From assembly GCA_020636535.1 (NCBI GenBank), contig JACJXT010000011.1, positions 310,001-374,000 of the forward strand: 64,000 bases of DNA, given 5' to 3'. Within the stretch, counting starts at the first letter, position 1. Each line of letters opens with the position of its first letter. The notes beneath the pieces were generated by a model. It was not told where the DNA came from. It did not search any database and saw only the letters and a program-made list of their open reading frames with translations. Shown here piece after piece: positions 1-12,600 of this stretch. The translations under genes were made by a program, and so were the position numbers. This DNA is from Chitinophagales bacterium. Lineage in GTDB: Bacteria > Bacteroidota > Bacteroidia > Chitinophagales > JADIYW01.

Positions 1-2
1 CA

Positions 3-2924
3 TTAGTATGTACTGCATTCAACGCCGATTTCGATGGTGACCAAATGGCAGTGCATTTACCTTTAAGCAATGCAGCTATCTTAGAAGCACAGTTGTTAAT
101 GTTGTCTTCTCATAACATCTTAAATCCACAAAGTGGTTCACCAATTACCATTCCATCACAAGACATGGTATTAGGTTTGTACTACCTAACCAAAGGTAAA
201 AAAACCGAAGGCGATGATGTGGTTAAGGGTGAAGGCAAAACTTTCTATTCTGCCGAAGAAGCTATTATTGCTTACAACGAAGGCATTGTAGATTTACATG
301 CTTATGTTAAAGTAAGAACTAAAGTTAAAGATGAAAACGATAAAATCGTAACCAAAGTAATTGAAACTACAGTTGGTAGAATTATTTTTAACGAAGTAGT
401 TCCAGAAGAGTGTGGCTATATCAATGAGATCTTAACTAAGAAAAATCTTAAAAATGTAATTGGAGATGTATTAACATCAACAGATATTCCTACTACAGTA
501 AACTTCTTAGATAACATTAAACAAATTGGTTATAGAAATGCATTTACAGGTGGTTTGTCATTTAATATTGATGACTTAATCATTCCTGAAATCAAAAACG
601 ATTTATTAGACAATGCACTAGCAGAAGTTGACGAAGTTTGGGCTAACTTCAATATGGGTTTAATTACCAATAACGAAAGATATAACCAAATTATTGATAT
701 CTGGACAAGAGTAGATACAAGAATCACAGAAACACTAATGAACGAAATCTCTAAACACAAGCAAGGTTTCAACTCAGTGTATATGATGTTAGATTCTGGA
801 GCGAGAGGTTCAAAACAGCAAATTAAACAATTGGCTGGTATGAGAGGACTAATGGCTAAACCAAGAAAATCTGGTTCTACTGGTGGCGAGATTATTGAAA
901 ATCCAATCTTATCTAACTTTAAAGATGGATTGAATGTATTGGAGTACTTCATCTCTACACACGGTGCTAGAAAAGGTCTTGCCGATACTGCCCTTAAAAC
1001 TGCCGATGCTGGTTACTTAACGCGTCGTTTAGTAGATGTCGCTCAAGATGTTATCATTAATGCAGAAGATTGTGGAACTTTAAGAGGTTTAACTACTTCG
1101 GCTTTAAAAGAGCAAGAAGAAATTATAGAAAGCTTATTCGATAGAATAGTTGGTAGAACATCACTTTACGAAATTGTACATCCAGAAACCGACGAAGTTA
1201 TTGTTGAAGAAGGAGAAATGATTACCGAAGCTAAAGCTAGAAAAATAGAAAATGCAGGTATAGAAGAAGTAGATATTCGTTCAGTATTAACTTGTGAGTT
1301 AAAAAGAGGAGTGTGTTCTAAATGTTATGGTAGAAACTTAACTACCAATCAACCAGCTCAAATGGGAGATGCTGTAGGTATTATAGCAGCTCAATCAATT
1401 GGTGAGCCAGGAACACAGTTAACATTGCGTACATTCCATACTGGTGGTACAGCAGCCAACATTGCAGCAGAATCTACTCTGTTTGCTAAGTTCGATGGTA
1501 AATTAGAGTTCGATAGTGTTAAAACAGTAAAACAAGAAACAGAAGATGGAACTATCAATCAAGTTGTAGTTGGTAGAACTGGAGAAATCAATATTATTGA
1601 TGAAGAATCTTCAAGAGTTTTAATTACTAATCACATTCCATACGGTGCTATCTTAAAAGTAAAAGACGGAAAAACAGTTAAGAAAGGAGATGTACTTTGT
1701 GGATGGGATCCATACAACAATATCATAGTATCAGAATACAAAGGTAAAATTAAGTACGAAGATGTTATTGAAGGGATTACCTTTAGAGAAGAAATTGACG
1801 AACAAACAGGTCACAGAGATAAAGTTACTATCGAATCTAGAGATAAAAAGAAAGCACCAGCTATCTTAATTGTAGATGATAAAGGAAAAGAATTGTATTC
1901 ATACTCCATTCCAGTTGGTGGTCACATTGTAGTAAACGACGGACAAGAAGTGATTCCTGGAAAAATTGTAGTAAAAATTCCTAGAATATTAAGTAAAGTA
2001 CGAGATATCACGGGTGGTTTACCAAGAGTACAAGAATTATTCGAGGCAAGAAATCCTTCAAATCCAGCAAAAGTTTCAGAAATTGATGGTCAAACTACTT
2101 TCGGAAAAATTAAAAGAGGAAATAGAGAGATTACAGTTACAGCTAAAGATGGTACACAGAAAAAATATATGGTGCCATTAACAAAACATATCTTAGTTCA
2201 AGATGGCGACTTCATAAAAGCAGGTATGCCTTTGTCAGACGGTTCTATTACACCTTCAGATATTTTGAAAATTAAAGGACCATTTGCACTTCAATTCTAT
2301 TTGGTAAATGAAATTCAAGAGGTATATCGTTTACAAGGTGTGAAAATTAACGACAAACACATCGAAGTAATTGTAAGCCAAATGATGAGTAAAGTACTAA
2401 TCGAAGATGCAGGAGATACTAAATTCTTAGAAGGAGAAGTAGTGAATAGATTTGACTTCATAGAACAAAATGATGAAATTTTTGAGAAAAAAGTAATCAC
2501 AGATGCAGGAGATTCTCAAAATCTACATGCAGGAGAAATTGTTACTATGCGTCAAATTAGAGAAGAAAATTCATTACTAAAAAGAAATGACAGCAACTTG
2601 GTAAGTTATAGAGATGCATTACCTGCAACTTCAAGTCCACAGTTACAAGGTATTACTAAAGCTTCTTTAGGCGTAGATAGCTGGATTTCTGCAGCTTCTT
2701 TCCAAGAAACAACCAAAGTATTAAATCAAGCAGCTATTAACGGTAAAGTCGATTTAATGCGTGGTCTAAAAGAGAATGTTATTGTTGGACATAGAATTCC
2801 TGCTGGTACTGGTGTTAGAGCTTTCCAAGAGGTAAAAGTTGCTAACAAAACAGAATGGGAAAGAATGATAGCAAAACAAAAATTCTTAGAAGAAAATGAA
2901 ATAGAAGAAGAAAGTATCGGATAA
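3..2924 (+). CDS. rpoC: DNA-directed RNA polymerase subunit beta' (5' truncated by window edge)
   Basis: Catalytic beta' subunit of RNA polymerase. The frame is open from base 3, and residues NADFDGD (bases 21-41), the Mg2+-binding catalytic loop, are intact, so the gene starts before the window and about a third of it is missing. The first in-frame ATG at 45 lies inside the catalytic loop and is not the start. Further on, DCGT followed by CELKRGVCSKC (around bases 1067-1325) supplies the four cysteines of the second zinc site, and AAQSIGEPGTQLTLRTFHTGG is the trigger-loop region. The C-terminus is full length and followed by a strong terminator. The next gene is the DUF3467 gene that commonly follows rpoBC in Bacteroidota. 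Identification is secure. Confidence 0.98.
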   Translation, partial: LVCTAFNADFDGDQMAVHLPLSNAAILEAQLLMLSSHNILNPQSGSPITIPSQDMVLGLYYLTKGKKTEGDDVVKGEGKTFYSAEEAIIAYNEGIVDLHAYVKVRTKVKDENDKIVTKVIETTVGRIIFNEVVPEECGYINEILTKKNLKNVIGDVLTSTDIPTTVNFLDNIKQIGYRNAFTGGLSFNIDDLIIPEIKNDLLDNALAEVDEVWANFNMGLITNNERYNQIIDIWTRVDTRITETLMNEISKHKQGFNSVYMMLDSGARGSKQQIKQLAGMRGLMAKPRKSGSTGGEIIENPILSNFKDGLNVLEYFISTHGARKGLADTALKTADAGYLTRRLVDVAQDVIINAEDCGTLRGLTTSALKEQEEIIESLFDRIVGRTSLYEIVHPETDEVIVEEGEMITEAKARKIENAGIEEVDIRSVLTCELKRGVCSKCYGRNLTTNQPAQMGDAVGIIAAQSIGEPGTQLTLRTFHTGGTAANIAAESTLFAKFDGKLEFDSVKTVKQETEDGTINQVVVGRTGEINIIDEESSRVLITNHIPYGAILKVKDGKTVKKGDVLCGWDPYNNIIVSEYKGKIKYEDVIEGITFREEIDEQTGHRDKVTIESRDKKKAPAILIVDDKGKELYSYSIPVGGHIVVNDGQEVIPGKIVVKIPRILSKVRDITGGLPRVQELFEARNPSNPAKVSEIDGQTTFGKIKRGNREITVTAKDGTQKKYMVPLTKHILVQDGDFIKAGMPLSDGSITPSDILKIKGPFALQFYLVNEIQEVYRLQGVKINDKHIEVIVSQMMSKVLIEDAGDTKFLEGEVVNRFDFIEQNDEIFEKKVITDAGDSQNLHAGEIVTMRQIREENSLLKRNDSNLVSYRDALPATSSPQLQGITKASLGVDSWISAASFQETTKVLNQAAINGKVDLMRGLKENVIVGHRIPAGTGVRAFQEVKVANKTEWERMIAKQKFLEENEIEEESIG

Positions 2925-2950
2925 GATAATTTTTCTTTATAAATTATTAA

Positions 2951-2982
2951 AAGGGTTGCTAGTACATAGCAACCCTTTTTTT
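2951..2982 (+). terminator. Rho-independent terminator after rpoC
   Basis: A perfect 10-bp inverted repeat (AAGGGTTGCT at 2951-2960, AGCAACCCTT at 2968-2977) with a 7-nt loop is followed directly by a T run. It lies 26 bp after the rpoC stop and ends the rpoBC transcript. Confidence 0.92.
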
Positions 2983-2993
2983 ACTAAATTTAT

Positions 2994-3001
2994 TATCTTT
3001 A
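2994..3001 (+). promoter_or_regulatory. Putative -7 box for the DUF3467 gene
   Basis: TATCTTTA is a one-mismatch match to the Bacteroidota TAnnTTTG -7 element. It ends only 4 nt before the ATG at 3006, so any transcript from it would be nearly leaderless. No clear -33 box was seen. The same box-to-ATG spacing recurs at 26617 and 28340. Confidence 0.4.
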
Positions 3002-3005
3002 CATA

Positions 3006-3314
3006 ATGGAAAATAATAAACAAAATCAGTTAAATATAGAATTACCAGAAGAAATAGCAGAAGGAGAGTTCAGTAATTTAGCAATTATAACACATTCCAA
3101 TCAAGAATTTGTGTTAGATTTTATTCGTGTTGCTCCAGGTGTGCCAAAAGCAAAAGTAAAATCAAGAATTATCTTAACACCACAACATGCTAAGAGGTTC
3201 ATGAAAGCTTTGGCAGAGAATGTAAAAAAATTTGAACAATTACACGGAGAAATTGCTGAGCAACAAGGAAATACAATTCCATTAAACTTTGGTAATCCAA
3301 CAACACAAGCATAA
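3006..3314 (+). CDS. DUF3467 family protein
   Basis: Small protein of 102 residues of the DUF3467 family, whose biochemical role is not established. The family hallmark is visible in the middle: a stretch reading SNLAIITHSNQEFVLDFI followed by P-G-x-P-x-A-K-V-x-S-R-I-I-L-T-P-x-H-A-K-R. No signal peptide or membrane segment is seen, so it is cytoplasmic. It follows rpoC after a terminator, the usual position of this family in Bacteroidota. The start ATG is preceded by a -7-like box rather than a Shine-Dalgarno sequence. Family assignment is firm; function is unknown. Confidence 0.9.
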   Translation: MENNKQNQLNIELPEEIAEGEFSNLAIITHSNQEFVLDFIRVAPGVPKAKVKSRIILTPQHAKRFMKALAENVKKFEQLHGEIAEQQGNTIPLNFGNPTTQA

Positions 3315-3341
3315 AATATTTTACCGCTTAAATATATTAGC

Positions 3342-6300
3342 ATGAAAAAAATACATATTTTATTTTTATTTTTTTCTATCTTGATTTCAAGTACATTGTT
3401 AGGGAAAAATCAAGTTAGCAATACACAACAACAATGTGGTACAAAAGTACCAAGTACTCAATGGGAAAATATATTTCAAAGTCAAATTACAGAATATGTT
3501 AAAAACAATGCAAACGCAAATCAAAGAACACAAACAGTAATAACAATTCCTGTGATTGTTCATGTTGTATACTATAACAATAATACACAACAAAATATTA
3601 CCAAAGCACAAATAGATTCTCAGTTTGCTATTTTGAATAGAGATTTTAGAGGAATGAGTGAGTTTGCTGGCAATATACCAGCACCTTTTCAATCTTTAAA
3701 TGCAGATATAGAAATTGAATGGTGTCCAGCATTAGTCGATCCAAATGGAAATGTACTAGCAGAACCAGGCATTGAAAGAATCAGTGCTACATCAAAAGGT
3801 TTTTCGAATCCAGGATTTTTTGGTTGGGAAACAAGCTATGTTACGAGTACAGTAAAACCAAGTACAATATGGAGTCCAGAATTATATTGTAATATTTGGA
3901 TAGTTCCAAGAATGAAAAATGGTTTTCGTGAAGTTTTAGGGTATGCTACTTTTCCAACTATGACAACATTAGATGGTCTTTTTGGTGGAGATGGAACAAC
4001 AACTTCTGATGGAGTAGTAATTGGAGCAGAGTATTTTGGAAGTGGAGGTGTTACTCAACCGCCATATAACAAAGGAGCTACTACGGTACATGAATTAGGG
4101 CATTGGTTAGGTTTAAGGCATATTACAGGAGATGTTGATTGTGGGAATGACTACTGTGATGATACTCCACCACAATCTCAATTAAGCTCTGACTGTCCTT
4201 CATTTCCTCGTATATCGTGTTCTAATGGTCCAAATGGTGATATGTTTATGAATTATATGGATTATTCTGATGATGCTTGCTTAAGTATGTTCACGCCAGA
4301 CCAAAAAGATAGAATGCAAACAGCAATGGCATACGGAAATTTAAGAACTCCACTACTCAATTCACCAGTGTGCTATACTACAACACCAGCAGCTCTTGCA
4401 AATTTTAATTCTAGCAAATTAACTAGTACAGCTTGTGCTACAAGTGTAAGTTATAGTTTTACAGATAATTCTGCTTTTAGTCCAACTTCTTGGTCTTGGA
4501 CATTTGAAGGAGGAAATCCAGCTACATCTACAGCACAAAATCCAACTGTAACATTTACAACTCCAGGATTACATCAAGTAACGCTAACAGCTACTAATGC
4601 AAACGGTTCTAATACTATAACCAAATCAGTTAATGTAGTTTTAGTAGGAAGTACCAATTTACCTCTAGATGAGAATTTTGAGTCTGGTGATTTTCCTCCA
4701 GTAGGTTGGACCTTTCTTAAAAGAAGTAGTGCTGGACTTCCAGAAGCTAATTGGGATAATATTTCAGGAGTTAGTGGTTTTGGTGTAGGCAACTATTCAA
4801 TGAGATATGATAATACAACAGTAGACGCTTTTAATCAAAAAGATGATATATTAACACCTAAACTAGACTTTACTGGTGTAACAGCATCAAAAGTTAAGTT
4901 TGATGTAGCTTATGCTCCTTTTTATTATCAAGGACAAACTGGTTATGATACACTTGAGGTTTTATTAACCGATAACTGTGAATCAACTGTAACTTCTATT
5001 TATAAGAAAGGAGGAACTCAATTAGCAACTAAATTACCAGGACAAGGAGATGAGTTTTATCCTAAAAGCAATGAATGGAGAACCGATAGTATAGCAATAC
5101 CTGCTAGCTTTTTAAATAAAGCAAATGTTCAAGTTATTTTTAGAAATTATGGTATGTATGGTCATACTATATATGTAGATAATGTAAATGTTTCTACAGA
5201 TGTAATATCTGCAATAGTTCAAGCTAGCTTTGATGTTTCTAGTGCAAGTATTTGTGTTGGAGAAAATATAACTTTTACAAATACATCACCAACTACAGGT
5301 TTAGACTCAGTAAGATGGACAATACAAAGTGGCACTATAAGTACTTCTAACTCATTAACTACTGTAACTACTCAATTTAATTTATCAGGAAATTATACGG
5401 TATCTTTAATAGCATATAAAGGAGGAGTTGCAAGTACTCCTTTTTCAACAATTATAACCGTAAAGCCCAAACCTACTGTAACAGTAAATTCACCTGCAAT
5501 TTGTAGTGGAGAATCTGTAACACTTACAGCAAGTGGTGCTACAACTTATAATTGGAGTTCTAGTAGTGAAACAGATAATTCTATAGATGTATCGCCAACA
5601 GCGAATGCAACATATACGGTTACTGGTACTACAAACGGATGTACATCTAGTGTAGTTACTTCAACAGTAACCGTAAAGCTCAAACCTACTGTAACTGTAA
5701 ACTCACCTACAATATGTAATGGACAAACGGCTACGCTAACAGCAAGTGGTGCAACAACTTATAATTGGAGTACAAGTGAAACAGGAAATACTATTAATGT
5801 AAGTCCAACATCAACAACTAACTATACAGTAACAGGAACAGCTAATGATTGTCCTTCTGATATAATGACTGCTACAGTTACAGTTACAAATACAGCTCCA
5901 ACAGTTACTATTACGCCATCTGTTGCTACTGCAATCTGCGAAGGTCAATCAATTACACTTACAGCAAGTGGTGCTAATGAATATTTTTGGAGCGATGCTT
6001 CTACAGGAACTTCAATAACGGTTAATCCAACAACAACAACTTCATACTCTGTAACAGGTACACTTTCAGGTTGTAGTTTAAGTAATAATGCTTCATATCA
6101 AGTAACTGTAAATGAAGTTCCTGCCGCACCTACCATAACTCAAAGTGCTACTAGCGATTCAATTTATATTACAGGCAGTACAGGAACAAACTATAATTGG
6201 TATATTAATGGTATTTATGAAACAAGTACATCAGTTCCTTATCTTGTAGCAAATAAAAATGGAGTATACACTGTTAAAGTAGCAAATAATGGGTGTGAGT

Positions 6301-6608
6301 CTAATTCTTCCAATACACTAACTGTAACATTAACTGCAATTAAAACTAATAATTTAAGTAATTATTTATCTATTTATCCAAATCCAAATAGTGGGAATTT
6401 TAATATAGAATTTAATGCAAATAAAATAGAACAAGTTCGCCTAAATATATATGATATGTCTGGTAAACAAATTTATCTACAAAATTTATCTATAGTAAAA
6501 GGAAAAAATATATTTAATATTAATGTAAATAATTTAGCAAAAGGAATCTATACAATAAACATGGTGGGTGAAGATGGTATTGCAACTAAGCCATTGATAG
6601 TTAAGTGA
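3342..6608 (+). CDS. Secreted M43-family metalloprotease with PKD/Ig-like domains and T9SS sorting domain
   Basis: Zinc metalloprotease of the M43 (pappalysin/cytophagalysin) group, 1088 residues. A signal peptide covers about residues 1-21. The catalytic domain, about 65-340, has HELGHWLGLRH (H250, E251, H254, H260) and the Met-turn MNYMDY at 303-308. A PKD-type domain follows (about 345-430), then a choice-of-anchor/MAM-like segment beginning DENFESGDFPPVGW (about 440-620), a second PKD-like domain, three Ig-like repeats each with C-x-G-x-S/T-x-T-L-T-A-S-G-A, and a C-terminal T9SS type A sorting domain with YPNPNSGNF and a terminal KPLIVK. It should be exported and attached to or released from the cell surface. 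The next gene is a much larger paralog with the same architecture at both ends. Substrate unknown. Confidence 0.93.
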   Translation: MKKIHILFLFFSILISSTLLGKNQVSNTQQQCGTKVPSTQWENIFQSQITEYVKNNANANQRTQTVITIPVIVHVVYYNNNTQQNITKAQIDSQFAILNRDFRGMSEFAGNIPAPFQSLNADIEIEWCPALVDPNGNVLAEPGIERISATSKGFSNPGFFGWETSYVTSTVKPSTIWSPELYCNIWIVPRMKNGFREVLGYATFPTMTTLDGLFGGDGTTTSDGVVIGAEYFGSGGVTQPPYNKGATTVHELGHWLGLRHITGDVDCGNDYCDDTPPQSQLSSDCPSFPRISCSNGPNGDMFMNYMDYSDDACLSMFTPDQKDRMQTAMAYGNLRTPLLNSPVCYTTTPAALANFNSSKLTSTACATSVSYSFTDNSAFSPTSWSWTFEGGNPATSTAQNPTVTFTTPGLHQVTLTATNANGSNTITKSVNVVLVGSTNLPLDENFESGDFPPVGWTFLKRSSAGLPEANWDNISGVSGFGVGNYSMRYDNTTVDAFNQKDDILTPKLDFTGVTASKVKFDVAYAPFYYQGQTGYDTLEVLLTDNCESTVTSIYKKGGTQLATKLPGQGDEFYPKSNEWRTDSIAIPASFLNKANVQVIFRNYGMYGHTIYVDNVNVSTDVISAIVQASFDVSSASICVGENITFTNTSPTTGLDSVRWTIQSGTISTSNSLTTVTTQFNLSGNYTVSLIAYKGGVASTPFSTIITVKPKPTVTVNSPAICSGESVTLTASGATTYNWSSSSETDNSIDVSPTANATYTVTGTTNGCTSSVVTSTVTVKLKPTVTVNSPTICNGQTATLTASGATTYNWSTSETGNTINVSPTSTTNYTVTGTANDCPSDIMTATVTVTNTAPTVTITPSVATAICEGQSITLTASGANEYFWSDASTGTSITVNPTTTTSYSVTGTLSGCSLSNNASYQVTVNEVPAAPTITQSATSDSIYITGSTGTNYNWYINGIYETSTSVPYLVANKNGVYTVKVANNGCESNSSNTLTVTLTAIKTNNLSNYLSIYPNPNSGNFNIEFNANKIEQVRLNIYDMSGKQIYLQNLSIVKGKNIFNINVNNLAKGIYTINMVGEDGIATKPLIVK

Positions 6609-6631
6609 AAAAATATTAACTTTTTTTAAGA

Positions 6632-6660
6632 AAAGGTGGGTAAAAGCTCACCTTTTTTTT
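6632..6660 (+). terminator. Rho-independent terminator between the two M43 genes
   Basis: A 9-bp stem (AAAGGTGGG / CTCACCTTT, one G-T pair) with a 6-nt loop is followed by T5. It lies 23 bp after the first protease gene and 26 bp before the second, so the two genes are probably transcribed separately. Confidence 0.85.
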
Positions 6661-6685
6661 TATTTTTAATTTATAAAACAACAGA

Positions 6686-9600
6686 ATGACCCAAAACCAT
6701 ACCCTTTTGTTAGCATATCTTTGTGTATTTTTAATAAGCTTAAATACAATAAATGCTCAATCTTTAATAGATAAAAACTTGTCTACAAAAAGTAATTTAT
6801 CTAACTCAAAAGATAAATGTGCTTCCGCCATTTTAAATCAAAAGGCATTCGATGCTAATCCCGCACTAAAACAAAAGCAAGATGATTTTGAGAAGCAGTT
6901 ACTAAAAATTACTCAAAATCCAGCTTATAAAGTTAGTGCTACTTTATACAGAGTTCCGGTCGTTGTTCATGTTATGCACAAAGGAGAAGCAGTTGGCGTA
7001 GGAACAAATATTTCTGATGAAGAAATTAAATTAGGCATTAAATCTTTAAATGAAAGGTTTAGAGCTCTAAACGGCTCTTGGGGAAATAGTACAGGTACAG
7101 ATGTAGAAATTGAATTTGCCTTAGCAGTGAGAGACCCAAATGGAAACTGTACCAATGGAATTGTTCGTTTTAATATGTCAGGATATTCTAAATATATGAA
7201 TTTTGGTGTTAATGTCGACAATGCTAATGGAATGAGTGATGCTCAACTAAAAAGTTTAAGTAGATGGAATCCAGAAGAATATTATAATATATATTTAATT
7301 TCAGAATTAGATAATAACGAATGTGGTGCTGGTTATCAAGGTTATGCTTATTTAGCAGCTAATCATGGTAATACTATTGATGGTATGGTAGAACTATATT
7401 GTAATTTTAAAAATAGTGCAAGTACTACACTTACACACGAATTAGGTCATGCTTTTAATCTTTATCATACATTCGAAGGCGATGGAGGTGGAAGCTCTTG
7501 TCCTCCAGTAACCAATGGTTGTGGTTCTGGTCAAGGCGATTGCTGTGCTGATACACCACCACATAAAAGAAGCAGTTCCGATTGTGTTGTAGCTACCAAT
7601 ACTTGTACTTCTCCAAGTTCTTCTACCAGTTTATTTATCCATAATTATATGGATTATTCTTCTGATGCTTGTCAATCCGAATTTACAGCAAATCAAACTA
7701 CACGCATGCGAAATGCCTTAACGGGAACAAGAGCTTCTTTTCTTTCTAGTAATGCACTCCTTCCATCTGCTGCTCCAATTGCAGATATTTTAGCTGATGG
7801 ATATGGTGGATGTGCAGGCACTGCTATTAAATTTTATGATAACTCTGCGTGTATTCCTAATACTTATCAAAATACTTCTTGGTCTGGCATCTCTTTTTCT
7901 TGGAAATTTGATAATGGCATCAATCCACCAATCATTTCTACATTACAAAATCCAACAATAACTTTTACAAATACAGGAATATATACAATTACTTATATTG
8001 TAACGAATAGCTATGGTGCAGATACTATTATTCTGAATAATAAAATTACTATAACAGCAGTAGCTCCTACAACGGCATGCATTCCAACTTCTACAAACGA
8101 AGATAATTATGGATATTCAGTTTCTAAAGTAGTATTTGCTGGTATAAATAGCAATACTTCTTCTTATGGAAATTATGCTTATACAGATTATTCTTGTAAT
8201 CAGGTCGCAACAGTTAAGGTGAGCAATACTTATCCTATGTCTTTAACACTTAATTGCAATACTGCTTATAATGAAAATGCAGATGTCTATATTGATTATA
8301 ATAATAGTGGAACATTTACGGCTACTGAAAAAGTGATGAGCATAGTGCTTACCACACCTGGAGCATACACTTCACAAACATTTACTCAAAATATTACTAT
8401 TCCAACTACTGCTATTTTAAATACACCTTTAAGAATGAGAATGGTTGCAGATGCAGATTTAGCAGGATCTGTTTGTGATGAGAATTGGGTTGGCGATGTA
8501 GAGGATTATACAGTATATGTGAATCCTGCTTGTACTAATCCAAGTGTTCCCGTATTAAATACGGCTAATTCAACTGTTTGCAGTCAAGATACTGCTACAA
8601 TAACTATAACAGGTTTGCTTAATGATGCTACAGCTTGGAAAATTTATAGTGGCTCTTGTGGAGGAACATTGATTGATTCTACTACAACCAATTCTTTTAA
8701 AGTAACACCAAATACTACTACTACTTATTTTGTAAGAGGCGAAGGGGGATGTGTTACTCCAAGTACTTGTGTTGCTATAACTATTAATGTTGCACCAACA
8801 TATAATAGTACCATTTATGCTACAACATGTAATTCAAGTAATGTAGGAACACAAGTACAGAATCTACAAACTTCACAAGGTTGCGATAGTATTATTACTA
8901 CAATCACGACACTGAATGCAAGTTATAATGATACCATTTATGCTACAACTTGTAATTCAAGCAGTGTAGGCACACAAGTACAAAATCTACAAACTTCACA
9001 AGGTTGCGATAGTATCATTACTACGATTACAACACTGAATCCAAGTTATAATGATACGATTTATGCTACAACATGTAATGCAAGTAGTGTAGGAACACAA
9101 GTACAAAACTTACAAACGACACAAGGTTGCGATAGTATTGTTACTACAATCACAACACTGAGTCCAAGTTATAATGATACCATTTATGCTACAACATGTA
9201 ATTCAGGTAGTGTAGGAACACAAGTACAGAACCTACAAACTTCACAAGGTTGCGATAGTATCATTACTGCAATCACGACACTCAATGCAAGTTATAATGA
9301 TACGATATATGCTACAACATGTAATGCAAGTAGTGTAGGCACACAAGTACAGAACCTACAAACTTCACAAGGTTGCGATAGTATCATTACTACGATTACA
9401 ACACTGAATCCAAGTTATAATGATACGATTTATGCTACAACATGTAATGCATCAAATGTAGGAACACAAGTACAAAACTTACAAACTTCACAAGGTTGCG
9501 ATAGTATTATTACAACAATCACGACACTCAATGCAAGTTATAATGATACAATTTATGCTACAACATGTAATTCAGGTAGTGTAGGCACACAAGTACAAAA

Positions 9601-12600
9601 TCTACAAACTTCACAAGGTTGCGATAGTATCGTTACAACAATCACGACACTGAGTCCAAGTTATGATGATACGATATATGCTACAACTTGTAATGCAACA
9701 AATGTAGGAACACAAGTACAGAATCTACAAACTTCACAAGGTTGCGATAGTATTATTACTACAATCACGACACTGAATGCAAGTTATAATGATACCATTT
9801 ATGCTACAACTTGTAATTCAAGCAGTGTAGGCACACAAGTACAAAATCTACAAACTTCACAAGGTTGCGATAGTATCATTACTACAATCACAACACTGAG
9901 TCCAAGCTATAACGATACGATTTATGCTACAACATGTAATTCAAGTAGCGTAGGAACACAAGTACAGAACTTACAAACTTTACAAGCATGCGATAGTATC
10001 ATTACTACGATTACAACACTGAATGCAAGTTATAATGATACCATTTATGCTACAACCTGTAATGCAAGTAGTGTAGGAACACAAGTACAAAATCTACAAA
10101 CGACACAAGGTTGCGATAGTATCATTACTACAATCACGACACTGAATGCAAGTTATAATGATACCATTTATGCTACGACCTGTAATTCAAGTAGTGTAGG
10201 CACACAAGTACAGAACTTACAAACGACACAAGGTTGCGATAGCATCATTACAACAATCACGACACTGAATCCAAGTTATAATGACACCATTTATGCTACA
10301 ACTTGTAATAGTAGTAATGTAGGAACACAAGTACAAAATCTAACGACTTCACAAGGTTGCGATAGTGTTATTACTACAATCACAACACTGAGTGCAAGCT
10401 ATAACGATACGATTTATGCTACGACCTGTAATGCAAGCAGTGCAGGCACACAAGTACAAAACTTACAAACGACACAAGGTTGTGATAGTATCGTTACTAC
10501 GATTACAACACTGAGTCCAAGTTATAATGATACCATTTATGCTACGACCTGTAATGCAAGCAGTGCAGGCACACAAGTACAGAACCTACAAACTTCACAA
10601 GGTTGCGATAGTATCATTACTGCAATCACGACACTCAATGCAAGTTATAATGATACGATATATGCTACAACATGTAATGCAAGTAGTGTAGGCACACAAG
10701 TACAGAACCTACAAACTTCACAAGGTTGCGATAGTATTATTACTACAATTACGACACTGAATACAAGTTATAATGATACGATATATGCTACAACATGTAA
10801 TGCAACTAGTGTAGGAACACAAGTACAGAACTTACAAACGACACAAGGTTGCGATAGTATTATTACTACAATTACGACACTCAATGCAAGTTATGATGAT
10901 ACGATATATGCTACAACATGTAATTCAAGTAATGTAGGTACACAAGTACAAAATTTACAAACTTCACAAGGTTGCGATAGTATCATTACTGCAATCACGA
11001 CACTCAATGCAAGTTATAATGATACGATATATGCTACAACATGTAATGCAACTAGTGTAGGAACACAAGTACAAAACTTACAAACGACACAAGGTTGCGA
11101 TAGTATTGTTACTACAATCACAACACTGAGTCCAAGTTATAATGATACCATTTATGCTACAACATGTAATTCAGGTAGTGTAGGAACACAAGTACAAAAT
11201 CTACAAACTTCACAAGGTTGCGATAGTATCATTACTACAATTACGACACTCAATGCAAGTTATAATGATACAATTTATGCTACAACATGTAATTCAGGTA
11301 GTGTAGGAACACAAGTACAAAATCTACAAACTTCACAAGGTTGCGATAGTATCGTTACAACAATCACGACACTGAATGCAAGTTATAATGATACGATATA
11401 TGCTACGACATGTAATTCAAGTAATGTAGGAACACAAGTACAGAACTTACAAACTTCGCAAGGTTGCGATAGTATCATTACTACGATTACAACACTGAAT
11501 CCAAGTTATAATGATACGATTTATGCTACAACATGTAATGCATCAAATGTAGGAACACAAGTACAAAACTTACAAACTTCACAAGGTTGCGATAGCATCA
11601 TTACTACAATCACGACACTCAATGCAAGTTATAATGATACAATTTATGCTACAACATGTAATTCAGGTAGTGTAGGCACACAAGTACAAAATCTACAAAC
11701 TTCACAAGGTTGCGATAGTATCGTTACAACAATCACGACACTGAGTCCAAGTTATGATGATACGATATATGCTACAACTTGTAATGCAACAAATGTAGGA
11801 ACACAAGTACAGAACTTACAAACGACACAAGGTTGCGATAGTGTTATTACTACAATCACGACACTCAATGCAAGTTATAATGATACGATTTATGCTACAA
11901 CATGTAATGCATCAAATGTAGGCACACAAGTACAAAACTTACAAACTTCACAAGGTTGCGATAGTATTGTTACTACAATCACAACACTGAGTCCAAGTTA
12001 TAATGATACCATTTATGCTACGACCTGTAATTCAAGTAATGCAGGAACACAAGTACAAAACTTACAAACGACACAAGGTTGCGATAGCATCATTACTACA
12101 ATCACAACACTGAGTCCAAGTTATAATGATACCATTTATGCTACGACCTGTAATGCAAGCAGTGCAGGAACACAAGTACAAAATCTACAAACGACACAAG
12201 GTTGCGATAGTATCGTTACAACAATCACGACACTCAATGCAAGTTATGATGATACGATTTATGCTACGACATGCAATGCAAGTAGTGTAGGCACACAAGT
12301 ACAAAACTTACAAACTTCACAAGGTTGCGATAGTATCATTACTACGATTACAACACTGAATCCAAGTTATAATGATACGATTTATGCTACAACATGTAAT
12401 GCATCAAATGTAGGAACACAAGTACAAAACTTACAAACTTCACAAGGTTGCGATAGTATTATTACAACAATCACGACACTCAATGCAAGTTATAATGATA
12501 CCATTTATGCTACAACATGTAATTCAGGTAGTGTAGGCACACAAGTACAAAATCTACAAACTTCACAAGGTTGCGATAGTATCGTTACAACAATCACGAC